Part shown: piece after piece, positions 36,211 through 44,960 of the stretch
Layout of the letters: every line of letters begins with the position of its first letter
How positions within the stretch are numbered: position 1 is the stretch's first letter
NCBI GenBank assembly: GCA_041648735.1
Contig: JBAZOO010000009.1
Span: 43,993 to 107,992 of the forward strand
Source of the DNA: JBAZOO01 sp041648735
GTDB taxonomy: Bacteria; Verrucomicrobiota; Lentisphaeria; Oligosphaerales; CAITYL01
DNA length: 64,000 bases
Reading direction: 5' to 3'
Made by a program: the position numbers and the translations under genes
The notes under the pieces: model-generated
The model's input: only the letters and a program-made list of their open reading frames with translations
Databases searched by the model: none
What the model was told of the DNA's origin: nothing

Positions 36211-37367
36211 AAGGGAACGGCTTGGCCATGCCCCCTGAACGCCCCCGCCTCCTCCTGGTGACCGGCAACGATGCGCCGGGGATCGAGGCCGCCGCCCGCA
36301 AGGCGGTGGCCGCCTTCGCCGGGCCCAACCCGCCGGCCGAGGCGCTGGAGCCGTTCCGGGAACGGGAGGGGCGGACGGTCGCCGAAGTCATCCTCGACGC
36401 CGCGGCCGCCCTCCAGTCACCCCCGTTCCTGGGCGCGGCGAAGACCGTCTGGCTGCACCTCGACGGTGGCTTCCCCGACGAAGCCGGGGAGCGCGGGGAA
36501 AAGGCCGCCGCCGGCACCGCCATGCAGCGGCTCGCGGCAGCCCTGCGCGCCGGGCTGCCCCCCGGCGTCGCCGCCGTCCTCAGCGGCGCCCAGGACAAGA
36601 AGAAGCCGCTCCAGCTCCTCCCCGCCGCCGTGGCCGCCGCCGGCGGCCGCCTGGAAAGCTGCAACCGCCCCGAGTTCAACAGCCGCGACTGGCGCGCCCA
36701 GATGGCCCGGCTCATCGTTGCCCGGGCCCGGGAAAAACAGCTCGAACTCCCAGCCGACGGAGTGGACTACCTGGTGGATTGCCTGGGCACCGACACCGGA
36801 CTGCTCGACGGGGAGCTGGAAAAGGTCGCCTGCTATCTGGGCAAGCCCGGCCGCGCCACCCTCGCCGATCTCCAGGCGGTCTGCCAGGGGACCGGCGAAG
36901 CGACTGACTGGAGCCTGCTGGATGCCGTCCGCCGCCGCCAGTTCGCCGGGGTCTGGGAGGAGCTGAGTGCCCGCCTGGCCCAGGAAAAACGGCCCGAGGA
37001 CGTCGTCCTGCGCCTGCTTGGCCTGCTCCACCGCGAATTCTCCGCCCAGTTGCAGTTGCTGGTCTTCGCCCAGAGCCGCCGCCTGCCCGGGCCGGCGGCC
37101 ATCCCCGGGGCGGTCCGCGCCCTCTCCCCCGAGCAACGGGCGGCCGCCATCCGCGAAGGCTTCACCTTCCTCGAAATGCCGCCCTTCGCCATCCAGAAGA
37201 CCGCCGCGGCCATCGGCCCCTACAAGGGGGCGGAACTCACCCGCATCATCCCCCTGCTCCGCGACGCGTGGTGGGCCGTGGTTTCCGGCCAGAACGACGA
37301 CAAGCGCCTGATCCTCGAATCCCTCCTGCTGCGGCTGGCCGGCGGCTGGCCGCTGGCCACTGGCTGA
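36207..37367 (+). CDS. holA: DNA polymerase III delta subunit
   Basis: 386 residues. HolA opens the beta clamp within the clamp loader. The N-terminal RecA-like domain (LLLVTGNDAP; acidic helix; TVWLHLDGG) is followed by the helical lid and a C-terminal helical collar with ELEKVACYLG near residue 196 and LLGLLHREFSAQLQL near 270, in line with the family. The overall identity is low, as usual for HolA. ATG 36207 overlaps the preceding stop; ATG 36228 is a possible alternative. The XerD-like gene follows after 49 bases. Confidence 0.85.
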   Translation: MKGNGLAMPPERPRLLLVTGNDAPGIEAAARKAVAAFAGPNPPAEALEPFREREGRTVAEVILDAAAALQSPPFLGAAKTVWLHLDGGFPDEAGERGEKAAAGTAMQRLAAALRAGLPPGVAAVLSGAQDKKKPLQLLPAAVAAAGGRLESCNRPEFNSRDWRAQMARLIVARAREKQLELPADGVDYLVDCLGTDTGLLDGELEKVACYLGKPGRATLADLQAVCQGTGEATDWSLLDAVRRRQFAGVWEELSARLAQEKRPEDVVLRLLGLLHREFSAQLQLLVFAQSRRLPGPAAIPGAVRALSPEQRAAAIREGFTFLEMPPFAIQKTAAAIGPYKGAELTRIIPLLRDAWWAVVSGQNDDKRLILESLLLRLAGGWPLATG

Positions 37368-37416
37368 CGGACAGACCGCGCCATCGCAAAACCGTGCTTC
37401 CAGAAGGCCCCGCCCC

Positions 37417-38340
37417 ATGACCTCCGCCATCCCCCCGGCCTGGGAACCGGTGCTTGACCGCTTCCTCGCCTATGCGGCCCTCCAGCGCGGCTATGCCGAA
37501 AACAGCCTGCGCGCCTATCTGCGCGACCTGCGGGCGCTCGCCGAATGGTGCGCGGCCCAGACGCCACCCGTGCCGCCCGCGGAGCTGCGCCGGGAGCAGG
37601 TCACGACATTCCTGGAGCAGGCGCGGACGGCGGGCGGCCTCGGCCAGCGGTCGGTGGCGCGACGGCTGGTGGCCCTGAAAATCTTCTATCGCTGGCTGGC
37701 GCACGAAGACGGCCTCGCCGAGAATCCAGTGGGAAACATGGGCGGGCTGAAGGCCGCCCGGCGGCTGCCCGCCGTGCTCTCGGTGGCCGACGCCCTCCGC
37801 CTGCTCGACGCCTGGCCCGCCGCCAGCGCCGAGCCGCTGGCCTGCCGGAACCGCACCATCCTGGAACTCTTCTACGCCTCCGGCCTGCGCGTCAGCGAAC
37901 TCGCCGGCCTGCTCCTGCACGGCCTCAATTTCGACCAGGGCACCGTCCGCGTCCTCGGCAAAGGTTCCAAGGAACGGCTGGTGCCGATGGGGCGGCCGGC
38001 GCAGCAGGCCCTGCGCCACTACCTGGCCACAGCCCGCCCCAAGCTGGACAAGACCGGCACCGCCCCCCAGGTCTTCCTCTCCCGCAATGGCCGGCCGCTC
38101 GACCGGGAGCGGATCTGGGGGATCTTCAAGGAGGCGGCCCGGCGGGCGGGGCTCGGCCAGCCGGTCTATCCGCACCTGCTGCGCCATTCCTTCGCCAGCC
38201 ATCTCCTCCGCGGCGGCGCCGACCTGCGCGCCATCCAGGAAATGCTCGGCCATGCCGACATCGGCACCACCCAGATCTACACCCACGTCGAGGCGGAACG
38301 CCTGGCCGCCGTCCACCGCCGCTTCCATCCCCGCGGCTGA
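37417..38340 (+). CDS. xerD: XerD-like tyrosine recombinase
   Basis: 307 residues, standard XerD size. SAM-like N-terminal domain (about 8-100) then the catalytic domain with all residues: Arg in SGLRVSELAGL, Lys in GKGSKERLVP, HLLRHSFASHLL, GHADIGTTQIYTHV. Compact and without insertions, so it looks like the housekeeping chromosome-dimer resolvase, more than the 402-residue relative at 5062-6270. Following sequence is an IS3 scar. Whether it pairs with the other recombinase as XerC/XerD is a guess. Confidence 0.9.
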   Translation: MTSAIPPAWEPVLDRFLAYAALQRGYAENSLRAYLRDLRALAEWCAAQTPPVPPAELRREQVTTFLEQARTAGGLGQRSVARRLVALKIFYRWLAHEDGLAENPVGNMGGLKAARRLPAVLSVADALRLLDAWPAASAEPLACRNRTILELFYASGLRVSELAGLLLHGLNFDQGTVRVLGKGSKERLVPMGRPAQQALRHYLATARPKLDKTGTAPQVFLSRNGRPLDRERIWGIFKEAARRAGLGQPVYPHLLRHSFASHLLRGGADLRAIQEMLGHADIGTTQIYTHVEAERLAAVHRRFHPRG

Positions 38341-38395
38341 ATGCGCGGCGGGCCTCGACGCGCTGGTTGCCAAAGGCGCAGGTGCGGAGAGACGG

Positions 38396-38606
38396 TTTGG
38401 CCCGGCGTTCAAGATCACCGCGCATCTCGGCCGCCATGGTTGGCGGATCAACCACAAGCGGGTGTTCCGGCTGATGCGGGAAATGGGGCTGGCTTCGCTG
38501 GCCCCCGGCCCGAGCACCAGCAACTGGAAGCGCATGACGAGGCTTTGTCGCGGGGCCGTCCCACGATATCATCGGCGAGCGGTTTTGGCGCAACGTGAAG
38601 TATGAA
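38396..38606 (+). pseudogene. Remnant of an IS3-family transposase (OrfB)
   Basis: A block in one frame reads ITAHLGRHGWRINHKRVFRLMREMGL, the IS3 OrfB region before the catalytic core (given here only to its first conserved part, HGWRINHKRVFRLMREMGL). A second block in another frame (38577-38606) reads ERFWRNVKYE, the conserved end of the DDE region. The catalytic core between them is deleted. Apart from this, the gap 38341-38799 shows nothing recognisable. Confidence 0.7.
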
Positions 38607-38799
38607 CCGCCAACCCTGGCCGCGTCGCGGCCCAAGCCGGGATTTGACTGCCGACGGCCGAGGGGTGGAGACGCCACCACCAACAGAAATGTCATGCACC
38701 CCTAACGGATCGCCCCTGGCAATCGCCCCGGCGACCGGCTATGCTGGCCACGCCACCTTGCTTGACCCCGCCTCCCGCGGCACACCGCCCCCCCCCGCC

Positions 38800-39927
38800 A
38801 TGATCCACGCCATCCTCGACACCCTCTACGGCCGCATCCTCACCCCCGAACGGCGGGCACGCCCGGAAAAGCCCGACCTCCCGGGCGCCGGCACCATCGC
38901 CTGCCACAGCCGCGATGGCTGCCCACTGCGTGGCTGGTTTGTGCCACCGCGGGGTGTCGGCCGCGGCACCATCTTCTGGCTGCACGGCTTCGGCGCCCAC
39001 TGCATGATCCACTTCCCCGAATGGGCAGGAGTGCTCACCCATGCCGGCCTGGCCTCAGTCGCCCTCGATTTCCGCTTCCACGGCCACAGCGGCAATGCCA
39101 TCCCCACCTTCGGCACCGCCGAAATGGGGGATGTCCAGGCCGCCTTGGACTGGGCGGATGCCCACGGCTTCCCCCAACCCCATCTCCTCGCCGGCGACTC
39201 CCTGGGCGCCATGGCCGCCACCCGTACCGCCATCGCCGACCACCGCGTCCGCGCCTGCCTGCTCAAGAACCCGCCCGCCACACCGCGCCACGCCATCCAG
39301 GCCACCCTGCGCAGCCGCTGGCGCAGCCGCCTCGCCGCCTGGGCAATCAACGCCGCCTATGGCTGGCCCATCCTCGACGACGGCGACCCCTGCCGCCACC
39401 CCGGCACCCTCCCGCACCAGCCGCTCCTCTTCTACCTCATGGGCAGCGAAGACCACTTCGACATCGCCAAGACCCGGCGCGTCTACGACCATTTCCACTC
39501 CCCGCGCCATGGCTTCGCCCTCACCATCCGCCCCGAAACCGACCTCACCCGCTACGCGCCCCTGCTCGCCTCCGGCCAGGATCCGCGGATCCGGAAATGG
39601 TTCGTCACCATCCGCGGCGGCAGCCACCCCGACCAGCGCGGCCGCCACTTCGGCGACTTCAACTATCCGTGGCCCCGCCCTCTGCGCCTGGCTCGCCCAC
39701 CTCGCCCGCACCCGCCCGCCCCCGCCAGCGCCGGCCCGGAAGTAGCGGCGCCGGCGCCGTCCCCGGTGCCACCCCCGTCGCCATGGCGACCGCCAGCCCG
39801 GCTCAGCCAATCTGAATCGGCTGCCCCGCGGCGGCGCTGGCGTAGATCGCGTCCAGCAGCTCCATCACCACCAGCCCCTCCTCGCCGGTGGCGATGTGCG
39901 GGCGGTCGTGGACAATCGCGTCAATGA
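38800..39927 (+). CDS. Alpha/beta hydrolase, C-terminus probably frameshifted
   Basis: Serine hydrolase fold: oxyanion motif WLHGFGAH (60-67), nucleophile elbow GDSLGA (Ser134), an acidic residue in GSEDHFD and His in GGSHPD near residue 275. Substrate unknown. After GDFNYPW the frame becomes Pro/Arg-rich and runs 125 bases into the convergent oxidoreductase gene. Dropping one C from the CCCC at about 39672-39676 gives instead PALCAWLAHLAR and a stop at 39745, clear of the neighbour. That looks like the true end, so either a sequencing or assembly indel or a recent mutation is present. The first about 290 residues are reliable. Confidence 0.75.
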   Translation: MIHAILDTLYGRILTPERRARPEKPDLPGAGTIACHSRDGCPLRGWFVPPRGVGRGTIFWLHGFGAHCMIHFPEWAGVLTHAGLASVALDFRFHGHSGNAIPTFGTAEMGDVQAALDWADAHGFPQPHLLAGDSLGAMAATRTAIADHRVRACLLKNPPATPRHAIQATLRSRWRSRLAAWAINAAYGWPILDDGDPCRHPGTLPHQPLLFYLMGSEDHFDIAKTRRVYDHFHSPRHGFALTIRPETDLTRYAPLLASGQDPRIRKWFVTIRGGSHPDQRGRHFGDFNYPWPRPLRLARPPRPHPPAPASAGPEVAAPAPSPVPPPSPWRPPARLSQSESAAPRRRWRRSRPAAPSPPAPPRRWRCAGGRGQSRQ

Positions 39928-40846
39928 AGTGGTGCGCCGACGCGGGCGCCGGAGTGTCGGACCAGCGGACACGCTGGTCGAGCAGGCAGCCATCCACTTC
40001 CGTGTACAGTTCGGACTCGAACTCGTAGCCTTCGTTGAGGTTGTACTGCAAGAGCCCGCCCTTGTCGCCCAGGAGGCGCGTCCGCATCTGCTCGCGCTCC
40101 TTGATGTTGGCGGCCCAGGACGCCTCGACCTCCAGCGTCGCGCCATTGGCGAACTTGACCATCCCGACCGCCAGGTCCTCCACGTCGAACGCCTTGCCCT
40201 CCTTCTTCGCGCGGGCGGTGGCAATCGGGTTGTAGGTGCTGCCCATCACCCAAGTCGGCTTCGGGTAGCCCATCAGCCACAGCGCCAAGTCCAGCCGATG
40301 CACCCCCAGGTCGATCAGCGGCCCGCCGCCGGCCAACGCCTTCTGGCCGAACCAGCCGCCGAAGCCGGGCATCCCCCGCCGCCGGTGCCAGACGGTGCGG
40401 GCGAAGTAGATGTTGCCGAGCACGCCGCTGTCCACCAGCCGCTTCAGCTCCTGCGACTTCTGGTTGAAGCGGTAGGAGAAGTTGATCATCAGCCGCTTGC
40501 CGGCCTCCTTCGCGGCGGCGAGCATGGCCCGCCCCTCGGCGGCGTTCATCGCCATCGGCTTCTCGCACAGGACATGCGCGCCCGCCTCCAGGGCGGCGAC
40601 GGTGTACGGCTGGTGGAACTTGTTGGGGGTGGCGACGCTGACCACGTCGAGCCTCTCCGTGGCCAGCATCTCCAGCGCGTCGGCGTAGCGGCCGGCAATG
40701 CCATGCTTGTCGCCGAACTCCTTCAACCGTGCCGGATCGGTGTCGGCGATCGCCACCACCGCGGCCTGGGGATGGCTCTCGTACCCGGTGATGTGCCCGC
40801 GGCCCATCCCCAGGCCAATCACGCCCACTCGCAGCTTCTGCTTCAT
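39803..40846 (-). CDS. Gfo/Idh/MocA-family NAD(P)-dependent oxidoreductase
   Basis: 347 residues. N-terminal Rossmann fold with GVIGLGMGRGH (8-18), EKPMAMN near residue 95 (catalytic Lys of the family), then the C-terminal alpha/beta substrate domain with GGGPLIDLGVHRLDL near 173 holding the catalytic His. Such enzymes oxidise or epimerise sugars, inositols or sugar derivatives; the substrate is not evident. AAGGAG sits ideally before ATG 40846. It follows the ThuA-like gene by 49 bases on the same strand, and a divergent AraC regulator is upstream of both, so this is a likely carbohydrate-utilisation operon. Confidence 0.9.
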   Translation of the reverse strand: MKQKLRVGVIGLGMGRGHITGYESHPQAAVVAIADTDPARLKEFGDKHGIAGRYADALEMLATERLDVVSVATPNKFHQPYTVAALEAGAHVLCEKPMAMNAAEGRAMLAAAKEAGKRLMINFSYRFNQKSQELKRLVDSGVLGNIYFARTVWHRRRGMPGFGGWFGQKALAGGGPLIDLGVHRLDLALWLMGYPKPTWVMGSTYNPIATARAKKEGKAFDVEDLAVGMVKFANGATLEVEASWAANIKEREQMRTRLLGDKGGLLQYNLNEGYEFESELYTEVDGCLLDQRVRWSDTPAPASAHHFIDAIVHDRPHIATGEEGLVVMELLDAIYASAAAGQPIQIG

Positions 40847-40895
40847 GCTTGCAGCTCCTTGGAAATCAAGTTGTTGATGACAACATCGGCGCCAT

Positions 40896-41636
40896 TCAGG
40901 CCCCGCCGCGCAGCGGTTCAAGCGGCTCCGGGCAGTGCGGGCAGGAGGAGGGCTGGCGAATCACCGGCCGGGCCCAGCGCACGGCGTTGGTGATCACCTT
41001 TTGCACGTTCGCGTCATGGAAGATCGGATAGCTCTCGTGCCCAGGCCGGAAATAGAAGATGTTGCCGTTGCCGCGCCGCCAGGTGCAGCCGGAGCGGAAC
41101 ACCTCGCCGCCTTCGAACCAGGAGATGAAGATCAGCTCGTCCGGCGTCGGGATGGTGAACGGCTCGCCATACATCTCGGTGCGCGGCAGCTCGAAATGGT
41201 CGCCGATCCCCTGGGTGATCGGATGCGCGGGGCAGACGTTCCAGAGGCGCTCCCGCTCGCCGGCCTCGCGCCACTTGAGGTCGCAACTGTCGCCCAGCAG
41301 CCGCTTGAAGATCTTCGAGTGGTGCCCGGAATGCAGCACGATCAGCCCCATCCCGGCCAGGACGTGCCGCTGCACGCGCTCGACGATGGCGTCCTGGACC
41401 TCGCCGTGGGCCAGGTGCCCCCACCAGGCCAGCACGTCGGTGGCGGCCAGCACCGCCTCGCCCAGCCCGTGCTCCGGCTCGTCCAAGGTCGCGCAACGCA
41501 CCTGTAGATCCGCCTGGGCGGCCAAAAATTTGGCGATGACGGCGTGCATGCCGTCGGGATAGATCGCTTGAACCTGCGGATTCTTCCGCTCGTGGCGGAA
41601 CTCGTTCCACACCGTGACGCGGATGGGGGTGGCCAT
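40896..41636 (-). CDS. ThuA-like domain protein (trehalose-utilisation type)
   Basis: 246 residues. The flavodoxin-like ThuA fold is suggested by VTVWNEFRHERKNP at the start, VLAWWGHLAHGEV near residue 68, GLIVLHSGHHSKIF near 97 and FYFRPGHESYPIFHDA near 210. ThuA proteins accompany sugar oxidoreductases and are tied to keto-sugar metabolism, though their reaction is not well defined. The short Cys-containing tail (SSCPHCPEP) might bind metal. AGGAGA precedes ATG 41636. First gene of the operon with the Gfo/Idh/MocA enzyme. Confidence 0.88.
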   Translation of the reverse strand: MATPIRVTVWNEFRHERKNPQVQAIYPDGMHAVIAKFLAAQADLQVRCATLDEPEHGLGEAVLAATDVLAWWGHLAHGEVQDAIVERVQRHVLAGMGLIVLHSGHHSKIFKRLLGDSCDLKWREAGERERLWNVCPAHPITQGIGDHFELPRTEMYGEPFTIPTPDELIFISWFEGGEVFRSGCTWRRGNGNIFYFRPGHESYPIFHDANVQKVITNAVRWARPVIRQPSSCPHCPEPLEPLRGGA

Positions 41637-41721
41637 GGCAACTGTCTCCTGAAGCTGAGGATTGTCCTGAAACCGTGAATTTCTTTGGGAGGCGTGGCAA
41701 TAATGTGGCCGGCAAACCTGC

Positions 41722-41750
41722 TTGCGGCAAGGGTGATGCGCCATTACTTT
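41722..41750 (+). promoter_or_regulatory. Predicted promoter of the araC-type gene
   Basis: TTGCGG (41722-41727), 17 bases, TACTTT (41745-41750). CTTGCGGCAAG, a near palindrome at 41721-41731, overlaps the -35 and could be a regulator site between the divergent genes. Confidence 0.35.
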
Positions 41751-41797
41751 TCCGCAAACATCCGCACAAAACCTGGATCGCTCGGACACCCCCGCCC

Positions 41798-42748
41798 ATG
41801 CCGGACACCTATGCCCTCGCCCTGAACCCGCCGCCGGATCCCCGCCCCGTCATGCGCCAGCTCCTCGCCGAGCAGATGGAGCGGCTGCGCACCCGGAACG
41901 AAACCCTCCGCCTGCCGCCCAGCGCCGGCACCGGCCGGCTGGAGCGCGGCATGCACATGCACCTGGAGCCCGAACTCTTCCTCCAGATCGGCGGCCGCAC
42001 CGAGTTCCATTGTCCCGGCGGCGGCTTCGCCCTGGACGCCGGCGAAATCTGCCTGATGCCCCGGGCCACCGCCCACGGCGAACGCGCCTTGGCGGCGGAC
42101 GGCCGGGCCTTCCTCAATGCCGTGCTCCTCCTCCAGGCCGGCCACGCCTCCCTGCACTTCGCCCGCGCCACCGAGCGACGGCAGCCGTACATCTTCGCCG
42201 GCCCCCTCCGCCTCCCCATGGCCGACCCGGCGCCGCCCCTCGCCGCCCTGCTCGACGAGGCGGCTGTCCAACAGCGGCGCGGCGACGCCGACAGCTTGGA
42301 GGCCTGCCGCGCCCTGCTCCGGGCGGCGCTGGCCATCGTCCATCAGCGCCTGGGCGAGCCCGATGCCGGCGCCGCCCCGCACCGCCCCGGCCGCATCGTC
42401 CAGTGCCAGGCCCTCGTCCACGCCCAGCTTGGCGACGCCGCCCTCTCCGTGCGCCGCCTCGCCGCCGCGCTCCAGTGCAGCGCCGACTATCTCTCGCACC
42501 AGTTCCACGGGGCAACTGGGATGCGCCTGGCCGAATACATCAACCGCAAGCGCATCGCCCAGGCCCAACGCCTCCTGGCCGCCACCGGGCTGACCATCGC
42601 CGAAGTCGCCTGGGCCTGCGGCTACCAGGAGCCGGCCTACTTCGCCCGCCAGTTCCGCCGCCTGACCGGCCATACCCCCCGCGCCTGGCGCGGCCGGCCC
42701 GACGGCGGCGGCCAAGGGGATCCAGCCCCAACTGTTTCGAAACCATGA
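41798..42748 (+). CDS. AraC-family transcriptional regulator
   Basis: 316 residues. An N-terminal cupin-like sensing domain (MHMHLEPELFLQIGG near residue 51, then GEICLMPRATAHGE near 81) is followed by the double helix-turn-helix from about residue 205 (LSVRRLAAALQCSADYLSHQF and IAEVAWACGYQEPAYFARQFRR, each cited only in part as SVRRLAAALQCSADYLS and AEVAWACGYQEPAYFARQF). It is divergent from the ThuA/oxidoreductase operon with a 161-base shared control region, so it probably activates that operon in response to a sugar. Confidence 0.9.
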   Translation: MPDTYALALNPPPDPRPVMRQLLAEQMERLRTRNETLRLPPSAGTGRLERGMHMHLEPELFLQIGGRTEFHCPGGGFALDAGEICLMPRATAHGERALAADGRAFLNAVLLLQAGHASLHFARATERRQPYIFAGPLRLPMADPAPPLAALLDEAAVQQRRGDADSLEACRALLRAALAIVHQRLGEPDAGAAPHRPGRIVQCQALVHAQLGDAALSVRRLAAALQCSADYLSHQFHGATGMRLAEYINRKRIAQAQRLLAATGLTIAEVAWACGYQEPAYFARQFRRLTGHTPRAWRGRPDGGGQGDPAPTVSKP

Positions 42749-42798
42749 ACTTTGCCACCGGAAGCTCCGGCTCTGACGAATTGCGAGTTTGTCCAGTT

Positions 42799-43236
42799 GA
42801 TTTCACTACCGTCCCATCGGGGATAAAATCCCCTCGGGTTAGCGGAGTTCCAGAGCTTGGTGGCGGGATTTTCGGTGGCGACCCATTTTGCATTTTCCTT
42901 GGCTTGGCCTGTGGCTGTCCCACAGGTCAACGGAGGTTCAAGTTCGGCAGGCAAGCCTGTTCCGGTGCGGCGCGGCAGCGGGGCGGTGGCGCGGCTGTCC
43001 CATAGCGTCCCAGCAAGGCGAAGAGGCCGTAGCATCATCCGCCTTGTCAAAGACCACGATCTCCCCGGCGAGGATGCCGGCACAAACGCCGCGAGCCTCC
43101 TTGGCATCCTGTCGTCGTCGAGTCCACAACATTGATGATCCGCTTCCTGAACCGCCGGGGGAAGCCGACCTACTTGCGGCCCATGCCAAACTGCGGCCAG
43201 CAACCCTGAAGATGCGCCAGCGTCTCCCAGAACAGC
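42799..43236 (+). repeat. Long direct repeat, copy 1 (decayed IS4-family element)
   Basis: Bases 42799-43086 match 45543-45830 with only three differences, all transitions, and 43188-43236 matches 45829-45877. Copy 2 lacks the about 100 bases in between. The left part has a hairpin-forming GGGGATAAAATCCCC. Copies are in the same orientation and flank the TPR region. Confidence 0.9.
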
Positions 43237-43451
43237 GCCTCGGCCATGTCGGCGTTGCGCTCCCGGGTCGCGTGGGAGAGGCCGTTCCGGCTTGGCGGCG
43301 CCGCAGGCCGGATCGTCGTCAGCACACCGCCGTGGTTCTCCAGGGTGTCGCAGACATCGTTCAGGCTCAGGGCAGGGGAAATCGGCGCGAACATCAGAGA
43401 CACTATCTTTTGTGGTAAAAAGAACGTACGCTGTGCCCGGCCCATTTCCAC
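43028..43451 (-). pseudogene. Decayed IS4-family transposase
   Basis: Reading the minus strand, an N-terminal part has SLNDVCDTLENHGGVL and PSRNGLSHATRERNADMAEA, which match the start of IS4-family DDE transposases. It meets a TAG after GMGRK, continues as FPRRFRKRIINVVDSTTT (the first Asp block) and then jumps frame to ARGVCAGILAGEIVVFDKA (the second Asp block). Most of the catalytic core and the whole C-terminus are missing. Not functional. Confidence 0.75.
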
Positions 43452-43539
43452 TTAAAACTCATCCCCCCTGTGGGATGGCTGTGAAAGCCCTTCGGGAATC
43501 TATCTTAATTTCTTTGTCAAGTTGTACTTGGCAAGGGGT

Positions 43540-43767
43540 TCACTTCAATGGACGGAGTTCTGGTATATCCTCTGCTAAAGGAGAGATAGCTGCCATCTCC
43601 CGAATGCGAGGTGCATATTTATCGAGCGTTTGAATCTTCTTCGTGAAGTAAGCCCCAAACTTTTCAAGCGCAAAGAGGACTTCCTGAAATCCCTCGGCAT
43701 CTCGCAACGCCTCATCTCGCGCCTTTCTAAACTGATCCCGGAAGTACACTTTTACTGCTTTTTTCAT
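43540..43767 (-). CDS. Small helical protein, probably a truncated fragment
   Basis: 75 residues, mostly helical and charged (VYFRDQFRKARDEALRDAEG, then FQEVLFALEKFGAYFT). I do not recognise a family with certainty. Its ATG overlaps the stop of the TPR gene (ATGA), so both are one operon. The frame ends about 90 bases before the IS4 remnant, and the composition suggests an N-terminal piece of a longer protein whose end was lost on insertion. Not stated as fact; a true 75-residue protein is possible. Confidence 0.5.
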   Translation of the reverse strand: MKKAVKVYFRDQFRKARDEALRDAEGFQEVLFALEKFGAYFTKKIQTLDKYAPRIREMAAISPLAEDIPELRPLK

Positions 43768-44960
43768 CGCTGAATGGCTCGGATGCGGACCGCCCGTTGC
43801 TTCAGCGTTTGTGCTTCTTTGTCCCGTTTGGTAGCCCGATACAGATCTGCCAAGTTCTCAAGGCTCGTGGCCACAGAGGGATGGTCGGGGCCGAGGGCTT
43901 TCTCCGCGATCGCCAGGGAGCGTTTATAGAGCGGCTCGGCCTGTGCGTACTGGCCTTGGGCGTGGTAGAGCAAGGCGAGGTTGTTCAGGCTGTTGGCCAC
44001 ATCGGGATGGTCGGGGCCGAGGGCTTTCTTTCTGATCGCCAGCGAGCGTTTATAGAGCGGCTCAGCCTGTGCGTACTGGCCTTGGGCGTGGTAGAGCAAG
44101 GCGAGGTTGTTCAGGCTGGTGGCCACGGAGGGATGGTCGGGGCCGAGGGCTTTCTCCCTGATCGCCAGCGAGCGTTTGTAGAGTGGCTCGGCCTGTGCGT
44201 ACTGGCCTTGGTCGTCGTACAAACAGGCCAGGTTGTTCAGGCTGGTGGCCACGGAGGGATGGTCGGGGCCGAGGGCTTTCTCCGCGATCGCCAGCGAGCG
44301 TTTGTAGAGTGGCTCGGCCTGCGCGTACTGGCCTTGGGCGCGGTATAACCCCGCAAGGTTGTTCAGGCTGTCGCCCACATCGGGATGGTCGGGGCCGAGG
44401 GCTTTCTCCGCGATCGCCAGCGAGCGTTTATAGAGCGGCTCAGCCTGCGCGTACTGGCCTTGGTCGTCGTACAAACAGGCCAGGTTGTTCAGGCTGGTGG
44501 CCACATCGGGATGGTCGGGGCCGAGGGCTTTCTGCTTGATCGCCAGCGAGCGTTTGAAGAGTGGCTCAGCCTGCGCGTACTGCCCTTGGGTTTTGTAGAG
44601 CAAGGCCAGGTTGTTCAGGCTGGTGGCCACGGAGGGATGGTCGGGGCCGAGGGCTTTCTCCGCGATCGCCAGGGAGCGTTTGTAGAGTGGCTCGGCCTGT
44701 GCGTACTGGCCTTGGGCGTCGTACAAAGAGGCGAGGTTGTTCAGGCTGGTGTCCACGGAGGGGTGGTCGGGACCAACTGTTTGCTCGGCGACTTCGAGCG
44801 CCTTCTTGGCCACCACCACTGCACGACCGTACTGTCCCTTTTGGTAGAGGGACAGCGCCTCATCGGTGAGGATCTCCCACTCGATGCCCTGCCCATGGGC
44901 GGACGCGGCAGCATCAAACAATAGGATTAGGCTAAGCAATACGGGCACTAATGTTTTCAT
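43764..44960 (-). CDS. Exported tetratricopeptide-repeat protein with near-identical 42-residue repeats
   Basis: 398 residues. Start at 44960 gives a signal peptide (MKTLVPVLLSLILLFDAAASAHG) cited here as MKTLVPVLLSLILL then AASAHG; GAGAG precedes it. Seven copies of a kinesin-light-chain-type TPR follow, each 42 residues (GQYAQAEPLYKRSLAI, then ALGPDHP and SLNNLA), plus a divergent first repeat and a capping helix. The 126-base DNA units are almost identical, so the array has expanded recently or is homogenised. It should be a protein-binding scaffold in the periplasm. The gene is visibly less GC-rich than its neighbours and is flanked by IS4 remnants, which suggests acquisition by transfer. 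Confidence 0.88.
   Translation of the reverse strand: MKTLVPVLLSLILLFDAAASAHGQGIEWEILTDEALSLYQKGQYGRAVVVAKKALEVAEQTVGPDHPSVDTSLNNLASLYDAQGQYAQAEPLYKRSLAIAEKALGPDHPSVATSLNNLALLYKTQGQYAQAEPLFKRSLAIKQKALGPDHPDVATSLNNLACLYDDQGQYAQAEPLYKRSLAIAEKALGPDHPDVGDSLNNLAGLYRAQGQYAQAEPLYKRSLAIAEKALGPDHPSVATSLNNLACLYDDQGQYAQAEPLYKRSLAIREKALGPDHPSVATSLNNLALLYHAQGQYAQAEPLYKRSLAIRKKALGPDHPDVANSLNNLALLYHAQGQYAQAEPLYKRSLAIAEKALGPDHPSVATSLENLADLYRATKRDKEAQTLKQRAVRIRAIQR

Noticed and set aside
42888..43418. Plus-strand ORF across the repeat
   Set aside because: Antisense to the decayed IS4 transposase; no protein family features.
43790..44770. Regular repeats that could be taken for a CRISPR array
   Set aside because: The 126-base period is that of TPR codons in an open reading frame; there are no unique spacers.
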